This document shows, piece by piece, positions 24,850 to 37,800 of a DNA stretch of 64,000 bases (its first letter is position 1; each line of letters starts with the position of its first letter). This DNA comes from Owenia fusiformis (Eukaryota; Annelida; Polychaeta; Sabellida; Oweniidae), in the NCBI GenBank assembly GCA_903813345.2, contig CAIIXF020000010.1:13459181-13523180 (forward strand). The letters are read 5' to 3'. The notes under the pieces were generated by a model. The model saw only the letters and a list, made by a program, of their open reading frames with translations. It made no database searches and was not told where the DNA came from. The translations under genes were made by a program, and so were the position numbers.

Positions 24850-25897
24850 GGAAGGCGAACGATCTTCGTCTCGTGATGATTTCCCATATAATAGTAACCA
24901 GGGAAGTTTCACCATTGAAATTGAAAATTACTATTAGATATACTTTGTAGATGTTATTTATGAAGCTATTTAGTGTTTGCATCAATCAAATGGCTCATTT
25001 TGAACATATAAAAAGTATTTGTGTTTTGTTTCCCAGGGAATTGTATTGTATGTAGTACACACATAAATAGTGTACATTATACAGTACTTGAATAGCCTGG
25101 TTTACATAATATTGAAGGGCATGCTGATTACATGCACACGAGTACATGAATGAAGGCCTAATATTGATATACGTAGCTTGCATACCTAAATAAAAAATAA
25201 ACTCTTCTAATCCCCTAATGTAAACACGGCGGTATACGTAGCCCGATTTATCGGGGACTTTAAGTACATTAGCCCTTAAAGGAATTAATTTGATATACAT
25301 TGAAATATGTAAAGTAGAACAACTCTTAGAAGTGCAACACCTCTGTTAGTAGAACACGTTTCAAGAGACCAACTGACTTAATGTTAAATGAACCTCTATA
25401 AGTGGAACACCTCCCAAATGGAACACTTGGTTCCAGACTTTTATTTAGACGTGTTGTACTAAAGCACTATATAGTATGCACTTAATGGTAAAGCTACACT
25501 ATAAAAATTGTATGGTCAAGATTAGCTGTTAATTTGAATTCAGCGTGACACTAACCAGTAAATCATAGCTTCATTATATGGCCACAGTTTTGGCAACTTT
25601 GTAATTTCCTACTCCATGATTATAAAATTTAACATGTGTTTGGCTTTTGCAATTATACTCATGTAATTGTTTTTTTTAATATGAATATAACGATCTCATT
25701 TGTTACTACATCTCCCATCAATTTTATCATATTTGGAGTTTATATTAATTCTTTTCATAATTATACAATATAATTATTTCCATGATATCGCTTTACATTC
25801 AATCAATGTAAAAATGTTACTTCTTATGAAAATCCTATTTCCACGAGAATTGTCAGATCCTAAAATGGCAAATTCATTTCAAAGAGAAACATCACTG
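24850..25897. other. Intergenic / ARB2A 3' flank
   Basis: A block near 25310-25440 has repeated agtagaacac and aagtggaacacctc strings, related to the inverted-repeat family at 52171-52309. No gene seen. Confidence 0.5.
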
Positions 25898-28800
25898 TTA
25901 CAGTTCTTCCTTATTAGATGTCTCATCCTTCGAAGTCGCACCCTGATTGTCATTGGATATCTTTACATCGTCATCTGTAGATAAATCCACAAGTAATTCC
26001 TCAGTTTTCTTGGGGGGTGTATTTGTATTGGTGGGTGTAATGGGTTTGGCGTGTGAAAGGGCATTGTATTTTTCTTCTAAATACCTCATGACTGATTTGA
26101 AGGCTGACCAGGATGTGAACTCATGTTTCTCATGACCTGCAAATAAATATTACATATAAATTATTTTGTAAATTGTTAAATTATTTCTAAACATTTGAGG
26201 GGCTTTCACGAGTTAAAGGTTTTTATCACATCTGATCATATATAATATTGATGTATTCAGTCAATTTTGTTCATGTATTTGTTTTAACAGGGCCAGAAAT
26301 GCTAGAACCAGCCTAGGCTCTCTCATTTGTAATACATTTTTGGAAATTGAAATGAAAATCCATAAATATAAAAACCTAATGAATATTTCAAAAATAATGC
26401 GTTGCACCCCAGACAGGGTCTAAAATGAGCAATAGAATGATGGGAAAGGATAGCCAGGGATATACTACGATTCTCAAGCAGCTGTCAAATTTATCATCTG
26501 ATTTATTTTCTCAATACACGTTACCTGCTGAGACTCTTGGACAGTCATTTCTGGTGTGGAATTCTCGTATTTCTTTATCTACCTCATCTGAACTTGTCAC
26601 CCAGTTGCGGGCATTCTAAAGGAATAAACAGAACATGTACATTAGTTTATACGTATATTTATCAAAACATTGTACATTTAATTGTACATTTTGGCCAGTT
26701 GAAACGGCAGTAAAGAATAGAGGGTGTAAAATGGAAGCAATCTCTTCAAAAACATGCTAATGATTCCAAATTTTATTGTCCAAAAAGAGAATTATCTGAG
26801 AAAAGCTGAAGAAGTTACTAAAAATCTGGAAAAAATCAGATCTATTGGATTTTTAAAAAAAGTTGGGAAAACATTGCTAATACATGTAGTTATGAGAAAA
26901 ATAGCATTAAACATTTGTTTAAGTTAAAGTTACTTTTAACTGATCTCTAGTGTTTGTTACACCTATGTCTTATGATGAGACAATGACCCTACTACTTTTT
27001 CACTAATAGATTACAAAATACCTTTTTGTAGAAAGCTACTACACTAGATGGGACTTGTTGGTGTTCTAAGCTATGTACAGAGTCAGTAAGTGCAACTGCA
27101 AATACTCTCTTCTTAAACTCTTCCTCTCTGTGGACGGCCTGAAATGACACAACATCTTGGTAGTATAGCGGGGTCAGATGTCCAGATATAACCCCTTTTT
27201 TGTTCGGCTTTTTCAGGAAAGCAACAAACTTGGCACATTTGTAGAAACATGATTGGAGTGGAAAATGATTTCAGGGCAAGTGGTTAGGGGTGGAACACGA
27301 ACACGATGCGCATGTGTGAATTGCCACTTTTCCACGAGCTGATACATAAGATGTCGTGTTATTCGATCAATTCATTAAATACAATTTACATGTATATAAA
27401 TATAAATAATATTTCGAATCACCTGGCATTACAATGCCCATCTAAATATGAGTTAAGTGACAATTTAACTAAAACTTATCATGTTCAACTTACCAGTTCA
27501 GCTGTCACCAAGCCTCCGTAGCTATGGGCAACAATTGCTATGTGCTTAGCTTTTGCTTTTGATATAATGTTGTCCCACACGTAAACTGTGTGCCTTTCAG
27601 GTCCAGCGCTACCCTGAATGTTAAAAGTGTTTTTATAAATACAATATAATTTTGACAAAATCATCTGACAGTGGCAACTGGTATAAGCTCAAATTATGTA
27701 TTGAAATCAAGTACTCAAATCACAAAACAACAAAATTATATTTATTGGATCTCAAATGTTAATGTAACATTTGATTATTTGATCTCAAGTAAACTTATAA
27801 CAAAGGTTTTTTAATAAATTTACATGTGGCAATAAAATACTCAAAACTGTGAACTAGAGGTGTCAAGTATTAACCGGTTAACCGGTTAAACGCCGATAAT
27901 GCCTTGACCGGTCTGAGTTTTTATGGGCGGTTAGTTGACCGTGTATAATTCTGTTATTTCCCGCACTTATTTTGCATGCTAATCCGTTTGGTTTTATGGT
28001 GTCAGTTTCACGTAAGCTACTCATACATGTCATAAGTCCCATAACTCCTTACAAACATCCAATCAACAACTTTAATCCCTGCCACATTGCTTTCCCGCGC
28101 TTACTTTGCATTTTAATCTGTTTGTTTTTCAAGCGTCAGTTTCATGTGAGCTACTCATACATGTGATAGGTCCGATAATTCCTTACAAACATCCAATCAG
28201 CAACTTTAATCCCTGCCACATTGCTTTCCCGCGCTTACTTACATAGAATAGCGTAAAGCTTGACGAACGTAAAAAATAAACGCCGATATATCATTTTTCC
28301 AATTTTTTCAACTTTCAAGATCGAAGATGAAGATTTCATTTGAAATTATCAGTTCAAATTTCCCGCCGGTTAACCGACTTTAACCGGTAAAAAACCCCAG
28401 TTAACTGGTTAATGCTCAAGCGGTTAATTGACACCACTACTGTGAACAAATTAAACAGTTTTCTACAAGCTTGAGCAATTTGCTTTACCCGAATATCAAC
28501 TCTTTCGCCATCTCTGATAACGCTATTCTGGTTTGTGTTCAGTACCAGAACCCCATAGCCTTTTTCTTTGGCAGCTTTGATATATGGAAGTTGGGTTCCT
28601 TTCTCTAATGAGTGATTTATAATCAAACTGAAAATACAATAAATACAACTTGCATGATTTCAGGGGTCTGGCATATATCATTGAAGCTGTCATCTTTTTC
28701 TGAAACTATTACAAAGTTTATTCAACCCCATAATGTGTTTATTAGACCAGTTTTTCAAATCAGACTTTACAAAGTACTAACTACATGAAGGGGTGGAAGT

Positions 28801-31800
28801 AAAAAATACTGAGTGTGAGAAAATGTAACTTGTTCAATAAGCTTTAATTAATGGGGGAGTGTTGATCTGAGCCTTTGTCGATATGTTTTGCATGTGAACA
28901 TGTAGATTTGTACATTAAAAATAGCAATGTAAAAAAGAAACAGTACTATGTAAACATTGGGCCGGTGGAAGATAGAATATCTTAATCATAAAACTAGATT
29001 GTGTATATAATAGTATATATTCTAGATTAGCTCATAAATTATGTTAATGTTCAGGTTTAAGAATAAAGTCTGCTTCAGAAGAGAAATATGCAAAATACAT
29101 AATATTCATCATCATACCTCCTGGCCCATTGTCCCGCCCTGACAACACCAGATCCATGTATAAGAACCAACAGCTTGTCGGGATTGGTGGAGGCATCTTC
29201 ACTGGCAAATATGAAACCTTGGGGTTCATCTTCTTTGGCATCAAGCTGGAATGTAGAATTAACATCATTTATAATCACTGTAACACTGAAGGGTTGACTC
29301 AAATGTTTCACACTATGTGCTGCACCTAATCCATTTTATTGAGGTAGATCCCATCCTCCACACACAGTGCTCCGGACATCATCCACTACATTCCTTCCTT
29401 CTTCCAACTTCTTGGAAAAAAGTGGTACGAGTTCAAGATGCCTGTTTTCAGAGGATGAGTAGATTCACATCAAGTTTTTGTGAAGGCCCAATTTTCATGA
29501 TTTTAATTTTGAATAATTAATGAAGTAGGTTATAATTAATGCATTAAAAATGTGTTAATTTCATGCATGAAAAAACTTCAACCAATGAATTTGTCTTGAA
29601 TTAATGTCAACATATATGCTGACATCTAACAACACATTCATAATAAAAATGTAACCTTATGTGTCGTATGGCTTAAACTTAGATGTGTGAAATCATACTC
29701 ACTGGGATGTTTATTTTCTTGAGTTTGGCATCAGATTCCAATAAGCCATAGACATGTTCTGTGATAACCTACAAAAAATGTTTTGGGATAATAAAGAATA
29801 CAAAGCACATATTTTTTAAAATAAGTACAGTGAAAACGGTGTACATTGTACAAAAATGTGTTCACGGCATTGAGGGTAATCTATACAAATTGAGTCTGTG
29901 GAGAGGAACGTGTCCATTAGAGACAGGTGTTCACTGAGACATATTTAACTGTACATGTATGGTAAAAATAATGTATAGTACATTTTGAGCACACCCACTT
30001 TGTAGTCTACTGTGGAAATGGAAAACTGAGAGGCATGATATATATTTCCTATTGTTATACATTAATGTGTTATGACATACAGCTCATAGCCTCATATGTT
30101 TCAAACATGACTATAGATTCATAATAATGTGACTCTGGTCACATTGTCTTTTTGTTCTACTGGGATTAAGAATGCTATTGACATTAAGTGAACACAAACA
30201 GCCATCTGTAATTGATAAAGGTGTCATCTTTAGTTATTCTGAACATACTTGAGCTAACTCATCTCAAGCAGCTGATGTTTTATGAACATTAGTATTTCAG
30301 TATACCCCTACTACAAGGAACAACATTTAACAAATCATTGATTCTTTGCATTACAAGTTTCTTAACTCATGATTCCTCAAACTCAGGGTGAGGAGGGGTA
30401 GCCAAACTTCACATGTGACCAGATTCCATGTCTTATCTACATATTCCATCTGTTCATTCATAAAGCATTGTATTCAGACAGCTTTATCTTAAAAACACCC
30501 TTTCTTCACCTATCATGTAAATAAAACTGATTTTGTGCAGTATTTTATGAGTGACATATGAGATTGTACGAATGAGGACACAAAAATGGGTGTGGTCAAA
30601 TTTAGTAAGTGACATACAAGCCCGTAGCCAGGATTTGCCAGGGGGGGTTCAGTTTTCAAAGATTTCCAGGGGGGTTCACATTTGACAATTTTGGTCCACA
30701 AATGGACCCTGCGAACACCCCCCCCCCCCGCCTGGCTACGGGCATGACATATGAGATCGCGCCATTAGTTCATAGGAAATAGGTGTGATCTAAATTAAAT
30801 GTGGAATTACCTCTCCTAAAGCCTCGTATCTCTTCTGGTTATATGTATGTTTATTCTTTACTTTAAACTTGAATGGTTCTCCACTTTCCTTGTCACGAAG
30901 TTCTCCATCTAAATAGATAAACATATAATTGTTATATTGTTTGTATTTCAGTATAAATACTTGATTTAGATTGGTCAGAAAGTGGTTGATAGTATTGACT
31001 ATTGACTGTTAAATTATTATGTCTAAAAGATTTTTTTAAGGGATTCTTTCTTCTTAAAATTACATTACGAATAAGATGAAAAATGGCAGAATATGATGAA
31101 AAAGCACCCCTTAAATATTGATCAAATATTGAATATTTAAAGTGCAGAAATGTCCAAAGTAGGAGGGAAAGTATCCTTGGGGGGTTTTAAAGATACCCAT
31201 TATGGGTGACCCAAATTAGCTGAAAGCAATGGATCGCATGAGTTTTCCCTATGGGAAAATAACATGGGAAATATTGTTTTCCGCTATATCTAAAAGGAAT
31301 CACTTATTCCTTTAAAGGGCTTAATTGTGTGTCAAAACATAACATATTGAAAATCGGGAAAACATTTCAGAAAAAACATGTGGGTGGGTTGTTTGCATCT
31401 TCCCTGTCTCAAAGTCGAAATTGTTTTATCATCTCTAGGAGTGCTTTTCCTGGCGGTTATGCATTGGTCTTACATGTGCACCTGTTTAAATCCTCAGAAA
31501 ATAGCCAAAATCCAACATATGACTGTCCGAAATCTGTTGCAATACTTTCCCTCCTCCTTTATTAGAATAAAAAGGAGAAGTCCACAAAAGTATTGCCAAA
31601 TAAACTAAAAAAGCAAAGCATTATCATAATATTTTGACACTGAAAAGAGCTTGAGAATCTATACTGAAAGGGACCTTAAGATTGTTACTTATCAATAATT
31701 TGGAAATCTCTACTCAGACAATTCACAAGGAGTGATCTTACTTTTAAATTATTTATTTAATTTGTTCTTCTAAGAAAATGAGAAGTACCTCCATTAAATG

Positions 31801-34800
31801 CTAGCCTAAAATGGCTTCTTATTTCTTTAACTTCCTCACTTCAGAGAAATGAATATGAACTTTTGACCATTCTATCCAATCAAAGGGCAGCATTTCATCA
31901 TATCTTTATAACATCTTCCTAATTCCATCCTGACTTCCAATAAACATCATTTGAAACAAATACTGACTTCTGGCCATTTAATCAAATCATAGCATCGTAT
32001 ACATATCATTATATCCTGATTTCATAAGATTCCATATCACTTAATTACAGACTTTTGACCATAAGATAGCCAATCAGAGTTCAGAAGAAGACGCTATTGC
32101 ACTATGATATGCTATATATAAGGAACAATTCATTCAGATATATTATAATAAAAGCAGTTGAAGTCATTATATGAAACTGTTTTAAAAAGGATTGGAACTT
32201 ACAACGACAGGAAAATAATCACTATGAATAAGTTACTTTGTGTTACTTTTGTTCTTCTTGCAGTCATAAACATCTCTAAGGTAATTAATAAAAAGTATTA
32301 CGACTTATGACATTACTTTTTATGTATTTTGCTCAGATTTAAAATCTGTTTATTATTTACACATTTTGTATTAAAGCAAACATTAAGTTTCACTATCATA
32401 AAATATGACATTTTAATTTGTTTTGAAATAATATAATATATAACATAAATATAATATATAAGTTATTCAAGGATTTGAGTAAAAATTACAGAAAAATATT
32501 GTGCCCAAAAAATCTGTACTTCATGAGGCACGCTACTTTTCAAGGGCACACTATTTTCTTTATTTTTGCATAAACTTTTTCGTATATCTGGACAAATGTG
32601 CAGACAGAGGGCTTCAATTTATCCATGTTCATTTTTTGGAATAATAAAGCATCCTAATTAACAATTCATGAGAATGACAAAAAGGTTTCAGATAGTACAT
32701 TTGATTTCAGTGCATCAACATTTCTGACAAAGGAGAACGTGCATTAAGGCAGAAGAGATCTATACTAGATTATGGTAAATGGTGTGGCCCAAGAAATACT
32801 CCAATAGGCAAACCTGGCTGCTCATGTAGTACAGGCAAACAGACATGCAGGTGAGATAAGATTACAAATAAAAATGTAAAAAAAAGTGAAGGGGGTTCTG
32901 CCACCTGTCTGATAGTGTAATTGTAAGAGGAAAGGACTTAAAATTGTCAGTAAGGTATATGAAAGTGTTTTCTCATTTCTAAAATATCAGGAATTGTGAA
33001 AAAGACAAGAAAATCCTTTTATGTCTTTGTAAATAAACCATACAGAGAAGTTCACCCAATGTAATAGCATTGTACAAATAGAACTACAGATTTTTAATCT
33101 ATACATGTATATATAAAATCAAATTGAACTACATGTATTGTCCTTACTTAAATCAAATTATTATCATTCACACTGATAACAAAATACTTTTATAAAACAT
33201 TTTGTTTAATTTTCAGACAAAAATATCCACCAAAAGATGGCCTTGATGCTGCCTGTATAAACCACGATATTTGCTCGCATTGTTCAGACATAGCCGGGAA
33301 GAGCATTTTACGTTATTGTGACTGTGAACGTGGAATTTACAATGAAGCTAGACAAGCTAAATGTGGGACATTCCATTGTTATCTTTACAGAGCTGCAGTT
33401 TTAAAAATATTTAAGCATATACCTTGTATTTGTGGAAGTCGAGTGGTTGATGATTTCAATGATTGCTAGACTGATGATGATTGGATTTAGTCAAATGCCT
33501 GTATATTATATGTATAATTTATTTGCCTATTTAATAAATTCAACTTTTTTTGTTATATGACTTGTTACAAAGATTGTGTGGTAAGATGATTGAATATAAT
33601 CAACACTATAAGTTATTGAATGATTTGAAGTGCAATACAGAATATATTCTGCTTGAGAAATTCCGTATTGGAACAAGACAAAGTCGAGTGCCAATACGAC
33701 ATATTGAGAGCAGAATATATCCTGTATTGCACTTCAAATCATTCTCTACCCTTTTTATTGTGTGATCCTTTGTATTGCTACTGAGAATGTCCCCTCTGAT
33801 CCGTACCAATATTTTCTGTATTGAGACGGAGATGATCAATGGGGACAGTCTCAGTAGCAATACAGATTGGTACAGCACAAGAACTGACCAATCAGAAGGC
33901 TTCATTTTACAGATCACACGATAAATGAAAAACTGGAATGTAAAAGATCTTGCTTGGGTCCTGATTCATTATAGACCACAATTAAGGTCAACTTTGAAAG
34001 ATTATGTTGACTTCTGGCATCAGATATCGGCTTGAAAACTGAACAATGGCAATACTAGTCTACGGTTCTCAAGGCCATGGTTCATTAAACAGCAGAGATG
34101 TATGTGTGAAAATACGTATTACTACATAGCTTTTTAATTGGCAAGGTCACTGCCATATCGAAAAACATTAAAACATAAAATAAATAGCACATGTACATAA
34201 TGGCGGTCATTTTTCAAAATTATAAAAAAGCATTGTCTCACAGTTCAATATGTTAGCAAATACAGATATGTGTCACACTTACATTATTAACATGAAAGAT
34301 ATCAACAAAATCACTCTATAATGTTTCAAGTAACTTTTTCTAGAGCCAAAATTATCCACTTTTATTTGGAGATATTGCCTGAATTTGTCTGAAATTACTT
34401 CCAGATAAACAATGCATTAACACGCAAAATATCACCACCTGCCATTTGTTACAGGACATTGAACACCAACTGCCATCCACAAAAAAGACTGAAACTCTGC
34501 TCAACTCTGCATCATTACATCCTACAAACTCCCATTTGTTAAGGGATTTGAGCACTGGAGTTAACTTAACTGGGGTCAATGTATTTTTACTTCACTCATA
34601 TTTACTATAAAATTACCCAAACGTGACTTGGATCATGTACAAATTTTGTTTTTTAAGTATTTTCTTTCAAAAGTACTTATCAATGTCAAAATAAATGCTT
34701 GTATTCTTAGAAAAAAATAGACAAACAAGTGTTTATCGTTTACTTCACTCAGAAAGTCTTCCTAAATTCCATAACTTCAACTTCTCTAATTTTCAACAAA

Positions 34801-37800
34801 ATATTGACATTTGACCAGTCTATACTAAAGTACAAAATAAGAACTCTATAAATAGGGCACAGTTGAGAGAATACCTCATTTAAAGAAAACGATTTTTAAA
34901 AGATCAAGAAATCTAAATCATCAAGAAATTAATCATCATGGAGAAAATACTCTTCATTGCTGTCATAGCATGTGCAGTCATAAGCTTCTCCAAGGTAATA
35001 AAAAACTTTTTTAATTAAAAATTAATTATTGGTAGATTTTGTATTTAGGGTTTTCGTAAAACACCGACCGCCGACCACCGACCACCGACCACCGACCAGT
35101 CACTCTCCACAGTTGGGTACATGTGGTCGGTGGTCGGCTGACGGTCTTTTACATAAAGATGAAAAAATGCAAAATTAGAAGTAAAACTAAAACTGGGAAT
35201 CCAATGACTATAGTACCTTTACTAGGTCGTGATTTAAAAACGTATAATTATCATTTCAAATCACGATGAAAACGTTACATCGTCTTGGTGTGTAATGTCA
35301 TATTTTTAAGTGATGTTTCGTTAGAAGACCAATTTCATCCTGGTTAGTCACTTTGGAAAAAAACGCACGTAACATTGCATTAAGTTCATTCTTCATTCAT
35401 ATGAAACGCAATAACAAAAACACACAAACATCGTCGATGTTGACGTCGTAACGTTATGTTTGATTTCTCAGTTGTTAAACGTCAACTGGTAAAAACTACA
35501 TTTGATATGACAAAAAAAAGCTTTCTAATGGTGTACTGAAATGGTAAGTCACTTTTAATCCCGATAAGAGAACGCATGTAACATTATATCGTGTTCAGTA
35601 TTCAGTAGGCTATGACGATAACAAATCATTTTTGTTTCGAAATTGTTAAATTTCAGTAAAAAATTAGGATAGATTCCCGTAGAAACGATAGGTTGGTTAA
35701 TGATAGGTTAGGACCTAAGCCAGGGCAATTAATCGAGAGGAGACGGTCATGACCAATTTGTTTGCTTGCCATTCGTTGCAAGGCACAAAATCGGTAAAAA
35801 ACGTTGCCTAGTCCAACGATTGACATTCAAAATCAAATTATTAATATTCTAAGGCTATAAATATGTTCGGTCTTTTACATGATATGGTCGGTCTTTTACA
35901 CATTTTCTTCAAACCCTGTTTTGAGGCTACCAGTGGAAAACACCGACCAGTCGGTGGTCGGTAGGGTCGGTCTTTTCCAAAAACCCTTGTATTTAGGTAA
36001 TAACAATGCAAGAAGTGTTTCAGACAGTTCATTTGTTTGATTTCAGGCTGATGACATCTCAAAGAAGGTAGAACATGCGCTAAGGCAGAAGAGATCTTTA
36101 GTAGACTATGGCAGGTGGTGTGGTCCTGCAAATACCCCTATAGGCAACCGTGGATGTTCATGTAGTACAGGCAAACAGACATGCAGGTGAGACAAGGCAC
36201 AATACATGAACATAAAGGATGTTAAGGGGATTGAATATTACAGTACTTTCTAGGAGGGGAGGGGACTCATATTTTCCAACAGTGATAAAAAATAATCATC
36301 GGCTTTCTTGAGTAAATTAAAATTTAATTAAAATTCTAAATGTTTTTTGAATAACTTTCAGGCGGAGATATCCACCAAAAGATGGCTTAGATGCTGCCTG
36401 TGTAAATCATGACTTTTGCGCACACTGTTCAGACATTGCTGGAAAGAGTATTTTGCGTTACTGCCATTGTGAAGAGAGAATCTACAGTGAAGCTAGGCGA
36501 GCAACTTGCCGCACAGTGCAGTGTAGACTTTATAAAGCATCGGTTCAAACTTTATTTGGGAACATACCTTGCATGTGTGGAAGACGGGTAGTTAGTAATT
36601 TCAGAAGATGTTAAAACTGTGAAAATATGTGGAATAGACCAACTGAATTCTACATTCTATTAATGGATATGACATCACTGGTACAATTTAACAGCAAACA
36701 TATGTGATTACCTCACTTTATTTTGAAGACTTCTTTGAATATAGTTAGGAACAGTTTGACATTACAGTCTAGACAATATTCTCTTACTTCTTTAGTTCAG
36801 AAATAGATGAAATGATTTATTAACAGCTCTATAAAAACCAGACACATAGAAGTAGAAAACCGCATTGCTTAACAGTAGAGGGATCAAACACTGAAACTTG
36901 GGATTTCAACAATTAAAATAATTTTTCTTTATTATTATAAAGCATCGAAAAATTGAAATAACTGAAATAATATGAAGTTCACATAAATCAAGAAGTACAA
37001 CAGTTGAAACTAATATTCAAAATACAAGAAGTGAATGTACTTGCTATGAAGTTGTATTCTGTTGTTTATTTCTTTAATAGTTTACCATTGGAAAGGTTTC
37101 CCCAGAGTTTTTTCTTCAACAGGGTTTATTAAACCATTTTGGCAGGGTGCAAACAGATTTTTAACAAGATGATATGTAATTTTGAGATTTTCAGGAGGCT
37201 GGTTATCCAGTTTCTTTGATGCAGAGAAGATCACTGCATTATATTTCACTGCTAGAGAAATTATTAACTCCAAATGTACATATATGTGCCTATACAATAT
37301 ATATCCTAATCATATGTTGCAATATCTCACCTTCGTTAAATTCATAACCAAACCCAGCTATTGTATCTGGAAATATGAAGTCGGTTTCTTCATCTGAACC
37401 ATCTGAAAAAAATGTTTTCATTCATTAAGCATATTATGATCTACAGAATTACCAGGCTTACCAAAAGTTCAATCCCCCCCCTGGCTGAAAAATCTTTCAA
37501 AAGCATGCAGTTTTTCACCATTCTGAGCACTTTTTAAGTGATTTTGGCCATTTTTGGACCAAAATTGTCACAAGTGAACCCCCCTTGATTTTTTCAAAAA
37601 GTGAACGCCCCTTGGGAAATCCTTGCTACAGGCCTGATTTTGATCATAATGCAAATTGTACATTAATACTGTACATGTACATGTGCAATTTAAGTTTGCT
37701 ACTGTACATGTAACATTCAAATACAAACTGACAACATATATCTGTAACATACTGAGTCTTACTACAATCCCGATTATCATAACACCAAAGAGTAAATTTG

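Noticed and set aside
24808-24900. Spliced-leader or small nuclear RNA gene after the TATA box
   Set aside because: A donor-like AGgtaag is present, but I found no Sm site and no convincing stem-loops, so only a promoter-like call is made.
24995-25300. 101-residue minus-strand frame
   Set aside because: Tyrosine/isoleucine-rich noise composition, no splice context and no recognisable domain.
33550-33917. Open frames on both strands (71 and 103 residues) near the PLA2-like gene
   Set aside because: They coincide with two inverted-repeat elements, which keep frames open on both strands.
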